A DNA stretch of 64,000 nt, from contig NZ_JARUKW010000003.1 in NCBI RefSeq assembly GCF_029688845.1, forward strand, positions 1 to 64,000. Reading direction: 5' to 3'. Below, one piece after another: positions 25,770-40,200 of this stretch. The first letter of the stretch is position 1. Every line of letters begins with the position of its first letter. The translations under genes were made by a program, and so were the position numbers. Under the pieces are notes generated by a model. It made no database searches, was not told where the DNA came from, and saw only the letters and a list, made by a program, of their open reading frames with translations. Source of the DNA: Natronococcus sp. A-GB1 (GTDB lineage Archaea; Halobacteriota; Halobacteria; Halobacteriales; Natrialbaceae).

Positions 25770-26673
25770 ATGAACCGACGTCCCCTCCTCGGTGCAGCAG
25801 CTACGAGTCTCGTCGTCGGAGGCTGTCTCGACGCGGCCTCGAGAGCAGACAATTCCCCGACGACGGATACGGACAATGTCAAAACGGGACCGTTCCGACG
25901 ATCCCGGAATTCGGGGCGGTGAATACGCGGAGTGCAATGCGCCGTTCGTCGATTACGACGAGGTCCCCGACTACCTCGCGGCCGAGGTCGACCCCGCGTT
26001 CGAAGACGGCGCGTACGAAACCGACGGCGAACTCCGGTACCGCCGGGCCGTCGGCGACGGTGTACCGCTCTGGAAGAACGACGGCCCACACGATCACGAG
26101 GGTAAGACCCGACGGCTCTCGTTCGAACGCCGGACGGCGTTCGCCTCGCCACGAGACGTCACCGTCCGAAACGAGACCGACGAAACGATCGCGGCGACGG
26201 TAACGGTCACCGACGGTGGAGACGGCGAACTACTCCTCGAGGAGGGCACGACGGTCGCTCCCGACGACTGGCAAGACGTGCCCACGGTCGACGCGTTCGG
26301 CACCTACGACGTCGCGATCGAACTCGAGGACGGACGGCGGGAGACGAAGTCGTGGGAGGTTCCGGCACCCAAAGTCGAAGTGATGGACGGGGTCACTGTG
26401 TCGATCACCGACGACAAAATTTCGATGTCTCCGCTGGTATCCTCGTACGACTACGAGCGCTGTTCGTCGCAGTGGGACCGGCGGGAGCCCGCTTATCGGT
26501 CCGCCGAGGCCGTGCCTTCGCCCGGAATCGTCTCCGGTCGTGCGTCGCCGCGGGTTCACACCACCACGACTCGAGCCGATCGGTTCGTGGCTATCGTCAC
26601 GGTTCTCGCCGGCCTAATGGCGGTACTGGCAGCTACGCTCGACTCTATAGCCGTCGACGTCAGAGACGATTGA
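25770..26673 (+). pseudogene. Frameshifted lipoprotein gene
   Basis: ATG 25770 opens a typical lipoprotein signal, MNRRPLLGAAATSLVVGGCLDA with lipobox Cys, and the reading runs to a TGA at 25920-25922. From about 25895 the protein-like acidic sequence continues in the next frame (GIRGGEYAECNAPFVDYDEV) up to about 26440, with no good start of its own. The simplest reading is a 1-nt insertion near 25885-25910. After about 26440 the sequence becomes Arg/Ser-rich and less protein-like, so the 3' end may be damaged too, before a hydrophobic segment at 26580-26670. Homologue and function are unknown. A sequencing error would give the same picture. Confidence 0.6.
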
Positions 26674-26676
26674 CGG

Positions 26677-26766
26677 GTGACCGCGACTCTCCCGAGCGGC
26701 GCCCTGGTCACGCTCAACTGCGCGCTGGTCGCCTACGCGATGTCGTACATGAACGCCGACGACTAG
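26677..26766 (+). pseudogene. Possible membrane-protein tail after in-frame TGA
   Basis: A 29-codon frame (GTG start, ending SYMNADD) lies in the same frame as, and directly after, the stop at 26671-26673. Together with the preceding hydrophobic segment it reads as two halves of a small two-helix protein split by TGA. It may be the tail of a decayed gene; as a free-standing gene it is unconvincing. Confidence 0.3.
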
Positions 26767-26789
26767 AGAAAAAGAGGCTCGATCGCGGA

Positions 26790-31337
<4,548 letters not shown>

Positions 31338-31722
31338 GCACTCTCCTTTGGAGATCTCCTATAAGAGGGTGCTCCATAATGACTAAGTGTATTATAAACA
31401 CATATAAGGGAGTATAATCTATAATGGAATGATTTATACTGCACGACCCGGCAGGTGTCATTCGTCCGATGACAGGTTCGAAACGGCGTCAGCTGGGAGA
31501 TTCGGTTTTCGGGCGATCGGACGAGGACCGTTCGAACGACGGAGAAATCAGTCGCTATCGTCGGACGGGTAGCACGGAAAGGTGTCAGAGGCACGTAGTG
31601 TTCACCCACCAGAGTGAACACCACACTCGTACATCGTTCCTGGACGGTAAGGACTATTTGGTTAAAGAGTTAGGCATCCAGAGACGGACGGACCGGGCAA
31701 TCGCCCGAAGACGGGGTGTTCG
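31338..31722. promoter_or_regulatory. gltB upstream region with palindromes
   Basis: This 385-bp gap between gltB and the proS 3' end holds no convincing gene; a weak 86-codon plus-strand frame at 31469 is not protein-like. Bases 31345-31440 are AT-rich. GTGTATTATAAACAC (31387-31401) is a near-perfect palindrome with a TATA core. GTGTTCAC (31598-31605) and GTGAACAC (31614-31621) form a perfect 8-bp inverted repeat with an 8-nt spacer. These could be regulator sites for gltB. Confidence 0.5.
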
Positions 31723-33204
31723 TCAGTAGCTCTTCGCGAAGTAGGCGACCTCATCGGCGGACTCCCCGCAGACGCCACACTCGTCGTCGTCGGGTTCGAC
31801 GACCTCGCCCGCAGATTGGCCGCCCTCGTCCTCGAGCGGTTGCATGACGATCTCGGCGGCGATCTTCTCCTTGATCGCCTCCTCGCAGGCCTGATCGCCA
31901 CACCACGGCGTTTTCACGTAGCCGCCGTGTTTGCCGATCGTGCCGAGGATGTCCTCGGGGCTGTGGGCTTCGCGGACGTTCTCCGCGAGGTTCTCCTCGG
32001 CCGCGTCGTACAGCTTGTCGAAGACGGTGTCGAGGTGGTCGTCGACGGTGTCGACGATCCCCTCGCGGTCGGCGACGGACTTCTCGCTGTCGGGGCGGTG
32101 AACCAGCGTCACCTCGCCGTCGTCGGCCTCGTTGGGGCCGATCTCGAGTCGCAGCGGGACGCCGTTGAGTTCGTGCTCGTTGAACTTGAAGCCGGGGTTG
32201 CGCTCGTCACGGTCGTCGAGTTCGACCCGAACGCCGGCGTCCTCGAGCTCGTCCGCGATCTCCTGGGAGTACTCGAGGACGTCCTCCTTGGTGTCGGCCT
32301 GCCAGATCGGAACGATCGCGACCTGGGTCGGCGCGATCGTCGGCGGGAGCACGAGGCCCTGGTCGTCCGAGTGGGTCATGATCAGGGCACCGATCGCGCG
32401 CCAGGACAGCCCCCACGAGGTCGTGTAGGCGGTCTGTTCGTCCTCGTCCTCGTCGGCGAAGGTGATGTCGAACGCCTCCGCAAAGGACTGGCCGAGGTTG
32501 TGGCTCGTCGCCCCCTGGACCGACTTCCCGTCGGGCATCAGCGCCTCGACGGTCGTCGTCGTATCGGCGCCGGGGAACTTGTCGTGTTCGGGCTTCTTGC
32601 CCCGCAAGACCGGGATCGCCAGGACGTCCTCGTACACTTCTTCGTACTGGTCCAGACGGGTCCAGACCTCCTCCCAGGCGCCCTCGTCGTCGGCGTGGGC
32701 GGTGTGGCCCTCCTGCCACATGAACTCCTTCGTCCGGAAGAACGGCTTCGTCTCGGTGGCCTCCCACCGGACGACCGAGCACCACTGGTTGATTCGCAGC
32801 GGCAGGTCGCGGTGGCTGCGGGTCCAGTCGGCCATGAACGGGGCGATGATCGACTCGCTCGTGGGCCGGACGGCGAGTCGCTCCTCGAGTTCCTCGTGGC
32901 CGCCCTGGGTGACCCAGGCGACCTCGGGGTCGAAGCCCTCGACGACGTCCTTCTCGCGCTCGAGGAAGCTCTCGGGGATGAACATCGGGAAGTAGACGTT
33001 GTCGACGCCGGTGGCCTTGAATCGGCTGTCGAGTGCGTCCTGGATCCCCTCCCAGATCGCGTACCCGCGCGGTTTCGTGACGATGAAGCCGCCCATCGGG
33101 GCGTAGTCGGCGAGGTTCGCCTTCTGAACGACCTCGGCGTACCACTCGCCGGGCTTGTGCGATTTCGTCTCGGTAATCCCGAGCTCCTGACTCTCGTCGC
33201 TCAT
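31723..33204 (-). CDS. proS: Prolyl-tRNA synthetase
   Basis: A 493-residue class II synthetase that charges tRNA-Pro. It is the short archaeal/eukaryotic type: YAPMGGFIVTKPRGYAIWEGIQ near the start, the class II motif 2 region (INQWCSVVRWEATETKPFFRTKEFMWQEGHTAH-like, residues 140-172) and motif 3 in TSWGLSWRAIGALIMTHSDDQG. The anticodon-binding domain follows (VAIVPIWQ), then a C-terminal zinc-binding-like region with CGDQAC and CGVCG. The start MSDESQEL was chosen because the upstream extension is not protein-like. It is divergent from the amylase gene. Confidence 0.95.
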   Translation of the reverse strand: MSDESQELGITETKSHKPGEWYAEVVQKANLADYAPMGGFIVTKPRGYAIWEGIQDALDSRFKATGVDNVYFPMFIPESFLEREKDVVEGFDPEVAWVTQGGHEELEERLAVRPTSESIIAPFMADWTRSHRDLPLRINQWCSVVRWEATETKPFFRTKEFMWQEGHTAHADDEGAWEEVWTRLDQYEEVYEDVLAIPVLRGKKPEHDKFPGADTTTTVEALMPDGKSVQGATSHNLGQSFAEAFDITFADEDEDEQTAYTTSWGLSWRAIGALIMTHSDDQGLVLPPTIAPTQVAIVPIWQADTKEDVLEYSQEIADELEDAGVRVELDDRDERNPGFKFNEHELNGVPLRLEIGPNEADDGEVTLVHRPDSEKSVADREGIVDTVDDHLDTVFDKLYDAAEENLAENVREAHSPEDILGTIGKHGGYVKTPWCGDQACEEAIKEKIAAEIVMQPLEDEGGQSAGEVVEPDDDECGVCGESADEVAYFAKSY

Positions 33205-33387
33205 ACCGCCATCTTCGTGACCGGAGCAATAAATGGGCCCCGTTTGGGACCGCCCGCCGCCGATCGCGTCGGTTCGTTCGACCGGGCGTATTCGTTCGAT
33301 GAAGTATTTCGGCCGTTGATAACTGTCGTTCGAAACCGAATTAAAATCATTATGTATTATTACACCATAGATTATAGCAGGGAACGA

Positions 33388-34896
33388 ATGCGACGGAATC
33401 ACAGCCACACGAGCGATGCGGCAGGTATCGACCGACGGAGCGTCCTGCGCTCGAGCGCCGCCGTCGGCGCGCTCGCCCTTACAGGGGTAACGATCGGGTC
33501 GACCAGTGCGGCCGCCCGCTCCGAGGGGGCGACGGCCCCCGATGACGGCGTCGGCTACCAGTACTTCCACCGCGAGTGGACCGAGATCGAGGCCGACCTC
33601 GAGCGCGTCGCCGAACTCGGAGTGAGCGCGATCTGGATCCCCCAGCCCGCCGTCTCGAAGCTCAGCTGGGAAAATCTAACCTACGAGGACCAGGAGGGGT
33701 TCTACGAGGGGGAGGAATCCGTCTACGGTCGCGAACGGGACCCCCATCCGCCGCTGGGCTACCAGCCCGTCGACCTCCGGGACTTCGACTCCGCCCACGG
33801 CACCGAGGACGAGCTCGCCTCGCTGATCGAGACCGCCCACGACCACGACATCGACGTGATCGTCGACATCGTCCTGAACCACATGGCCAACCCAGACGGC
33901 CCCGACGGCGAGGTCGAGTACCCGCAGTTCGACCTCGACGAGCACTTCCACGACTACGGCACCTTGGGTGACGGCTGCGAACTCGAGGGCGAGGAGGCGG
34001 AGATGTACGAGTGCGATCTGCTCGCCCTACCGTCGTTAGACGTCGAGCACCCCGAGGTACGAGAGGCCCACGAGGCCTACCTCCGGAAGATCGCCGACCT
34101 CGGCGCGGACGGGCTGCGGATCGACGCCGCGGCCCACGTCTGGCCGTGGTACTTCGAGGAGTACGTCAACCGGTGGGCAGACGAACTCGATCTCTGGCGG
34201 GTCGGCGAGGTCTGGGACGACGACGTCGGTCACCTGCTCGAGTTCGCCGACACCGGGATGACCGTCTTCGACTTCCCGCTGTACAACGCGATCATGGAGG
34301 CCTTCGAGGACGGCAGCATGGAGGAGCTCTCACAGGAGACCGCGCGTGGCGTCGTCCACGAACGACCCGAGGCCGCCGTCACGTTCGTCCAGAACCACGA
34401 TACGGTTGGTCCCGAGGTCGAACCGAACGAGCCCGAGGGACGGGCCGTCGAGCTCGCCGAGGCGTTCGTCCTCGCGTATGCCGGCATGCCGATGCTCTAC
34501 CGCGGCGGCGCCGAGGACCGACCGGAACTCGAGGACGACGACCTCCGGGCGCTCGTCGAGGTCTCGCGAACCCTCGCTCGAGGCGACGTGATCGACCGTC
34601 ACGTCGACGAAAACCTCTACGTCTTCGAGCGCGAGGGGAACCTGCTGGCCGGAATCAACACGACCGACGAGGATCGCACGGTGACCGTCGAGACCGACTG
34701 GCGAAACGAGCGACTCGCGGATTTCGCCGGCGACGGCGACGACGTGCGGACCGACGCCCGGTGTGCGGTCGAGATCACCGTCCCCGCCGAGGGGTGGGTA
34801 ATGTACGCGCCCGATGACGGTGTGCCCGCGGATCCCAACCCACCGGGCGAGCCGGCGCCACCCGCCGATCCGGAGCCCCTGTCCGACGACGACTGA
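33388..34896 (+). CDS. Tat-exported GH13 alpha-amylase
   Basis: A 502-residue secreted glycoside hydrolase for alpha-1,4-glucans such as starch. The Tat signal includes DRRSVLRSS at about residues 15-23 and a hydrophobic core ending near STSAAA. GH13 regions are visible: DIVLNHMAN (region I), GLRIDAAAHV with nucleophile D246 (II), VGEVW with acid/base E274 (III) and QNHDT with D338 (IV). Aromatic and acidic substitutions suit a halophile. The C-terminus ends in a Pro/Asp-rich tail (PGEPAPPADPEP). Start ATG 33388 was preferred because the Tat motif follows closely; an ATG 36 bp upstream is in frame. An AT-rich stretch at 33340-33375 could be its promoter. Confidence 0.93.
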   Translation: MRRNHSHTSDAAGIDRRSVLRSSAAVGALALTGVTIGSTSAAARSEGATAPDDGVGYQYFHREWTEIEADLERVAELGVSAIWIPQPAVSKLSWENLTYEDQEGFYEGEESVYGRERDPHPPLGYQPVDLRDFDSAHGTEDELASLIETAHDHDIDVIVDIVLNHMANPDGPDGEVEYPQFDLDEHFHDYGTLGDGCELEGEEAEMYECDLLALPSLDVEHPEVREAHEAYLRKIADLGADGLRIDAAAHVWPWYFEEYVNRWADELDLWRVGEVWDDDVGHLLEFADTGMTVFDFPLYNAIMEAFEDGSMEELSQETARGVVHERPEAAVTFVQNHDTVGPEVEPNEPEGRAVELAEAFVLAYAGMPMLYRGGAEDRPELEDDDLRALVEVSRTLARGDVIDRHVDENLYVFEREGNLLAGINTTDEDRTVTVETDWRNERLADFAGDGDDVRTDARCAVEITVPAEGWVMYAPDDGVPADPNPPGEPAPPADPEPLSDDD

Positions 34897-34984
34897 GGAA
34901 TCGAGGTCGAGGTCGCGAAGAAACGCTCGACATCCCGTTTCCTGTTCTCGGACGTTTATACGCGCTCGTTACGAGTGGTAACCT

Positions 34985-35956
34985 ATGAAGGCCATCGAGG
35001 TAACGGAGTACGGCGACAGCGACGAACTCGAGTTCGTCGATCGGGACGTACCCGAGCCCGACGCCGGCGAGGTTCGAATCGAGATCGAGGCCGCGGGGAT
35101 CAATTTCGCCGACGTCATGCAGCGACGCGGCGTCTACCCGGGCGGCCCCGAGGCGCCCTACGTTCCCGGCATGGAGGCCGCAGGGACAGTTGATGCAACT
35201 GGCGAGGGCGTCGATCTGGACGAGGGCGACCGGGTCGTCACGATGCTCGACCGCGGCGGCTACGCGGAGTACGCCACCGCGAACGCCCAGATGCTGTTCC
35301 CGATCCCCGAGGGAATGAGCTTCGAGGAGGCCGCCGGCTTCCCCGTCCAGTTCCTCACCGCCCACTCGTGTCTGTTCGGGTGGGGCGAACTCGAGGAAGG
35401 CGAATCAGTGCTGATCCAGGCCGCCGCAGGCGGGGTCGGCACGGCGGCCGTCCAGCTGGCGTCGAACGCCGGCGCGGAGGTGTTCGGCACGGCCAGCAGC
35501 GAGGAGAAACTCGAGGTCGCGGCCGATCTGGGCTGTGACCACCCGATCAAGTACACCGAGACCGACTTCCGCGAGACCGTCGAGGCCGAGACCGACGGCG
35601 AGGGCGTCAACCTCGTCCTCGAGTCGGTCGGCGGCGACGTCTTCGAGCGCAGCCTCGACGCGATGGCACACTTCGGTCGCATGGTCACCTTCGGCGTGGC
35701 GAGCGGCGAGCCCGCGAGCGCGGAGAATAGGCGCCTGCTGTTCGAGAACAAGAGCGTCCGCGGCTTCCACCTCGGCCAGGCCGCGATGCACGACCCGAGT
35801 CGGATCATGCAGGCCGTCCCCGACCTGACGGAGGGATTCGCGAGCGGCGACCTCGAGGTGATCGTCGGCGAGTCGTTCCCGCTCGAGGAGGCCGCCGACG
35901 CCCACCGGTACATCGAGGATCGCAAGAGCTCCGGAAAGGTCCTGTTGAAGCCGTAG
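34985..35956 (+). CDS. Quinone oxidoreductase (MDR superfamily, zeta-crystallin-like)
   Basis: A 323-residue medium-chain dehydrogenase/reductase. The N-terminal half has INFADVMQRRGVYPGGPEAP and PGMEAAG, and lacks the Cys/His/Glu zinc ligands, as is usual for NADPH-quinone reductases. The Rossmann motif is AAAGGVGTAAVQLA near residue 150, followed by GTASSEEK. The family reduces quinones or alpha,beta-unsaturated carbonyls with NAD(P)H. A likely TATA-like sequence (GTTTATACG) lies at about 34953, 25-30 bp before the ATG. It has no operon partner. Confidence 0.88.
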   Translation: MKAIEVTEYGDSDELEFVDRDVPEPDAGEVRIEIEAAGINFADVMQRRGVYPGGPEAPYVPGMEAAGTVDATGEGVDLDEGDRVVTMLDRGGYAEYATANAQMLFPIPEGMSFEEAAGFPVQFLTAHSCLFGWGELEEGESVLIQAAAGGVGTAAVQLASNAGAEVFGTASSEEKLEVAADLGCDHPIKYTETDFRETVEAETDGEGVNLVLESVGGDVFERSLDAMAHFGRMVTFGVASGEPASAENRRLLFENKSVRGFHLGQAAMHDPSRIMQAVPDLTEGFASGDLEVIVGESFPLEEAADAHRYIEDRKSSGKVLLKP

Positions 35957-36249
35957 TTACCAACGAGCTGTAGCCGGCGAGCCGTCGACCGCGCCCTACT
36001 CCGGGAGCGATACCGTTGAGTAGTCAGCGACGACCGTATCGACCACGTACCGACACACCTGGATCGTCGATAACAGAGGTCGGCAGTACTATCGAAACAT
36101 CTGCTCTGGAGAGTATCCGGCTCGGCGACCTGTGTGATTCATCGTGGCTGGAGATGGTACTGACCAGTGAGAGGAGTGAATTGACGCTACAATAGAAGGC
36201 CGGACTCGCCGAGCGCGTTCCGTTCGGTGCGTTCACTTCGGCAGGAGCG

Positions 36250-36477
36250 CTACTCGTCGTCTTCGTCCGGATCGTCGTCAGTTTCGTCGCCCTCGGTCCC
36301 CTCGTCGACGTCGTCCATCGGGTCGTCGTCCTCCTGTTCGGTCTCGTCCGGCGGTGCGTCGTCGAGGTCCTCGTCGCCCTCGCCTTCCTCCTCGTCGCCC
36401 TCGGCACAGCCGGCGATCGCACCGACCGCTCCGACGGCCGCGACCGAGAGCAGTCGTCGACGGTTTCTGTCGATCAT
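36250..36477 (-). CDS. Small highly acidic lipoprotein
   Basis: A 75-residue protein with MIDRNRRRLLSVAAVGAVGAIAGC, a Tat-like twin-arginine followed by a lipobox (AIAGC, Cys near residue 24). The rest is almost only D, E, G, P and T, so the mature part is a disordered acidic tail tethered to the outer face of the membrane. No domain is recognised. There are 293 bp without a gene between its 3' end and the quinone oxidoreductase. A role as a surface spacer is only a guess. Confidence 0.65.
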   Translation of the reverse strand: MIDRNRRRLLSVAAVGAVGAIAGCAEGDEEEGEGDEDLDDAPPDETEQEDDDPMDDVDEGTEGDETDDDPDEDDE

Positions 36478-36557
36478 CGTAATCGGTCGTGCTACCCGTC
36501 GGCGTCGAAAGTGGGTTGCCGTTGCGATACAATGCCGCAACCCGAGCGAACCGACAT

Positions 36558-37070
36558 CTACCGGGAGCGACCGATAGCGTCGAAGTCGACGCCCCGCTCG
36601 AGGTCGTGGCCCGCGAACTCGGCCTCGTCGAGTGGCTCGCCGCCGACGAACCGGAACTCGCCGACGACCGTCTCGCCCGCGAGGACGGCGGGCAGCCAGA
36701 GCCGGTCGTCCTCCCACATCCGGTCGTAGGGGACGTCCTCGACCGGGGTCCACTCCGGGTAGGCCTCCTCGGAGGGGTGGGGTTCGCCGGCGAACGCCCG
36801 CGTACGGAAGACGTGACAGAAGGTGTGCCGATCACCGTCGAGGCGAAACTCGAGCTCACCCGCCTTCTCGAGATCGCCGGGATCGATCTCGAGACCGACC
36901 TCCTCGCGAGTCTCTCTGACCGCACACTCTCGAGGCGTCTCCTCGCCCTCAAGTTTCCCGCCTGGGCCGTTGTACCAGCCCTCGCCGAGCCCGCGTCGCT
37001 TCTCGATCAGGAGCACCTCCTCGGTTCCGCCGACGTCCCGGAGGGGAAAACACAGCGTCGCCTCGATCAT
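36558..37070 (-). CDS. Nudix hydrolase (MutT/8-oxo-dGTPase-like)
   Basis: A 170-residue hydrolase of nucleoside diphosphates linked to another moiety. The Nudix box runs from GPGGKLEGEETPRECAVRET to REEVGLE (Gx5Ex7REUxEExGU; REE at about residues 52-54). MIEATLCFPLRD at the start and GLGEGWYNGPGGK resemble the MTH1/8-oxo-dGTP diphosphatase branch, so nucleotide-pool sanitation is likely. Start ATG 37070 has a TATA-like GTTTATCC on the minus strand about 25 bp upstream, which argues for a leaderless message. The helicase-nuclease gene's 3' end is 140 bp upstream, separated by a palindromic repeat. Confidence 0.88.
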   Translation of the reverse strand: MIEATLCFPLRDVGGTEEVLLIEKRRGLGEGWYNGPGGKLEGEETPRECAVRETREEVGLEIDPGDLEKAGELEFRLDGDRHTFCHVFRTRAFAGEPHPSEEAYPEWTPVEDVPYDRMWEDDRLWLPAVLAGETVVGEFRFVGGEPLDEAEFAGHDLERGVDFDAIGRSR

Positions 37071-37128
37071 GGCCGCAGGTTCGTCCGGCACGGGATAAAC
37101 GAGTTCGGTATCCGCCTCGAACGTCGCG

Positions 37129-37213
37129 TCAGACGAACCGCTGTTGTCGGTTCCGACGCGACCGCGAGCCGTTCTGCGGTCACGCCGGTAAATCGGTACA
37201 GCGGTCCGTCTCA
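37129..37213. repeat. Palindromic repeat, copy 2 (at helicase-nuclease stop)
   Basis: Left arm about 37129-37165 and right arm 37176-37213 pair imperfectly (GACCGC with GCGGTC, ACCGCTGT with ACAGCGGT) around the 10-nt loop 37166-37175. The right arm reads CCGGTAAATCGGTACAGC, nearly identical to copy 1. The stop codon of the helicase-nuclease gene (37211-37213) ends the right arm. Confidence 0.65.
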
Positions 37214-40200
37214 GTCGTCGTCCGCGGCGACGTCGGGCACGTACTCCGCGGGCGCACAGCCCAGCGACCGGTGGGCGCAGTGACGACAGTGCTCTCCGGG
37301 CGTCGTCTCCCGATAGGAGGGATCGTCGACGCCCTCGAGAGTCTCGCGGACCGACTCCCAGGACGGCAGCGCCTCGGGTTCGAACAGGTCGACCCGGGGG
37401 CCGTCGACGCCGCCGACGTAGACGTAGCCGACGGCCGCGATCGGCTCGTCGAATCGGCTGTCGCAGGCGCGGGCGTACAGCGCGAGCTGGGTCGCCTTCT
37501 CGGGATCGATCCGAGTCGCGGTCGCCTTGTAGTCGAGGACCGCGAGCCCGCCGCCCGCGGAGTCGGGCAGTCGCCGGATCGTGTCGACGTAACCGACGAC
37601 GTCGCCGTCGATCCCGGCGACGTCGGCGAGGGCGAACGGCAGCTCCGCCGCGAGCGTCTCCCAGTCGGCGGTCGGCGAGTCGACCCCCGGTGCGGTCGCC
37701 TCGAAGTACCGATCGACGCAGGCCAGCACCGCCTCGCGGTGTTCGAGCAGGTCCCGGGCGGTCAGCTGGCGGACCGCGGCCTCGCGCCAGTCGGCTCGAC
37801 TCTCGTACCCGCGGTGGAACGCCTCCTCCGCGACGTCGTGGAACACCGAGCCGACGACCCGCGGGGCCGCACCCGACTCGTCGATTCCGCCCCCGCCGGC
37901 GGGCGGATCGTCGATCGCCCGCACGACGTGCTCGAGGTAGTGTTTCCGAGTGCAGGCCTCGTAGCTCTCCATGGCCGTGTAGCTGTGGCGCATCGCGACC
38001 GGGAGCCGACCGTCGCCAGAGAGCGCCTCGAGCGGGAATCGACTCGTGTCGGCCGTCAGCGACCCGGCCCGTCGTTCCCTCGGCACCCGGATCGACGGCT
38101 CCTCGCTCGAGGCGTCGGCCGCCGGAAGCAACGTTCCGTTCCGCAACAGCCGGCCGAGCTCGTGGACGGTCTCGATCGCCTCCCGTGTCTCGAGGGGTTC
38201 GACGGACCGGTCCTCGTAGCCGGCGTAGTAGGTGATCGTCCCCGGGCGCTCGTCGGCCGCGACGGCGAGTTCGTCGGTTCGGTCGACCACGGTACGGGGA
38301 TAGGTCTCCCGGACCGACTCGAAGCTCTCGGACAGGGTCGACCACAGCTCCATGCGCTCGCCGGCGACCGACCACTCGATGGCGGGATCAAGACAGGCGT
38401 CTGCGGTGGAAACCGCCAGCTCGCCCTCGTCGCCGTCGTAGTCGTACTCGCTCCCGAAGACGAACAGGTGGTTCTCCGCCCGCGTGAGCGCGACGTGGAG
38501 CACCCGCCACTCCTCGCCGACCGTCTCGGCCGCGATGTCGGCAGACAGGGGCGAGGCGACGTCTTCCTCGAGGGTCGCCGCGAGCAGCCGGGTGCGGGCG
38601 CGACGGGCGTAGTCGTGCTCGACACACCACTCCTCGTCGGAGAGGTAGGGGACGAGAACGATGTCGAACTCCAGGCCCTTCGCCTGGTGGACCGTCATGA
38701 CGTCGACGCGGTCGTCCGAGCTGGTTCCCCTGTCGCGTTCGGCGCTTCCGCCCCGCAGCGTCGACTCGAGCGCGTCGACGAACTCCGTTGAGAGGGTGCG
38801 AACCACGCTCTCGGCGTCGTAGCGCTCGACGAATCGGTCGATCCGCTCGAGCTGGCGTCGCTCCTCGCTCGTGAGGAACCACTCGAGACGGGTGAGCTCG
38901 CGGAGCCTGGTGAGCAGTCCCGACAGCGGGTAGACGTCCCGAAGCGACGCGAGACGCTCGAGGTGGGTCCGGGCCTGTTCGAGTTCGGTCGTCGCCTCGA
39001 GGTCATCGGCGTCGACGTCGAAGACGGCGTCGTACAGCGATCCCGACCGGCTCTGGAGGGTCGCGAGGTCGGTCTCGGGGAGTCGGTAGCGGTAGAGCAA
39101 CACCCGGCGAAGGTGGACGTCGGCGTCGGGTTCGACCAGCACCCGGAGGTACGACAGCAGCGTCCGGGTGCCGGGGGAGATCTCGCCCCGGGGTGAGCCC
39201 GAGACCTCGTGGGGGATCTGGCGATCCCGAAGCTCGTCGGCGACGAGGCGGGCGTGGCGGTTGGTCCGGACGATCACGGCGATATCTCCGAGCGATCGTT
39301 CGGGAACGTTCTCGCAGGCGCCGTTGAGCAGCCGCGAGACGGTGGTCGCGACCTGGTCGGCCGTCGGGTCGTCGATCTCATCGCTCTCGACCTTGACGAC
39401 CCGATCCGGGGGGTTCTCGCGGTCGTACGTGCCGGGCTCGCGGCCGTCCTCGCGCAGTGTCTTCGAGCCGTCGGCGTACGCACAGCGGTTCGTCAGCTCG
39501 AGGATCTCCTGGCGTGACCGGAAGTTGAGCTCGAGTTCGATCCCCGCGTGGTCGTCGTAGCGCTCGGCGAGGCGGTCGAGTCCCCGGCGGTCGGTGCCCC
39601 GCCAGCCGTAGATCGCCTGGTCCTTGTCCCCGATCGCGAGCAGGTCGGGCCGATCGGGTCCGTCGGTGAGTTCGGCGATGAGCTCGAACTGCGTCGCGTC
39701 AGTATCCTGGAACTCGTCGCAGTAGACCTGCTCCCACTGGCCGGTGATCTCGTCGGCGACGGCCTCGTCGGCGAGCAGGTCGGTCGCGGTGCGAACCAGC
39801 TCGTCGAAGTCGAACGCGCGCTCGCGCTCGAGGGTCGCGTGGTAGTCGGCGTACACCTCGGTGTAGTGGCGGGCCAGCCGGAGGAACTCGACGTAGTGTT
39901 TCAGCCGGCCGAACGGGGTCTGCTCGATCCGTTCGGTTCCCGTGCCGCCGATCCGGTTGCCGAACAGCGCCCGCGGCAGCTGTTTCGTCGTCGGCTCCTC
40001 GAGGGAGAGCGCCTCGTAGGCGTTGGTCACACACCGCTGGAGGATCCGCAGGTAGGCGTCGATATCCCGGACGACGTCGTCCTCGCGGAACACCGCGGGC
40101 GCCTCGGCGATCTTCTCCCGGCAGTAGCTGATGAGCGTGCCGTACTCGACGAGCCCCTCGCGGGCCGCCTCGAGGTGTTCCTCCCGGTTGAAGTACCGGA

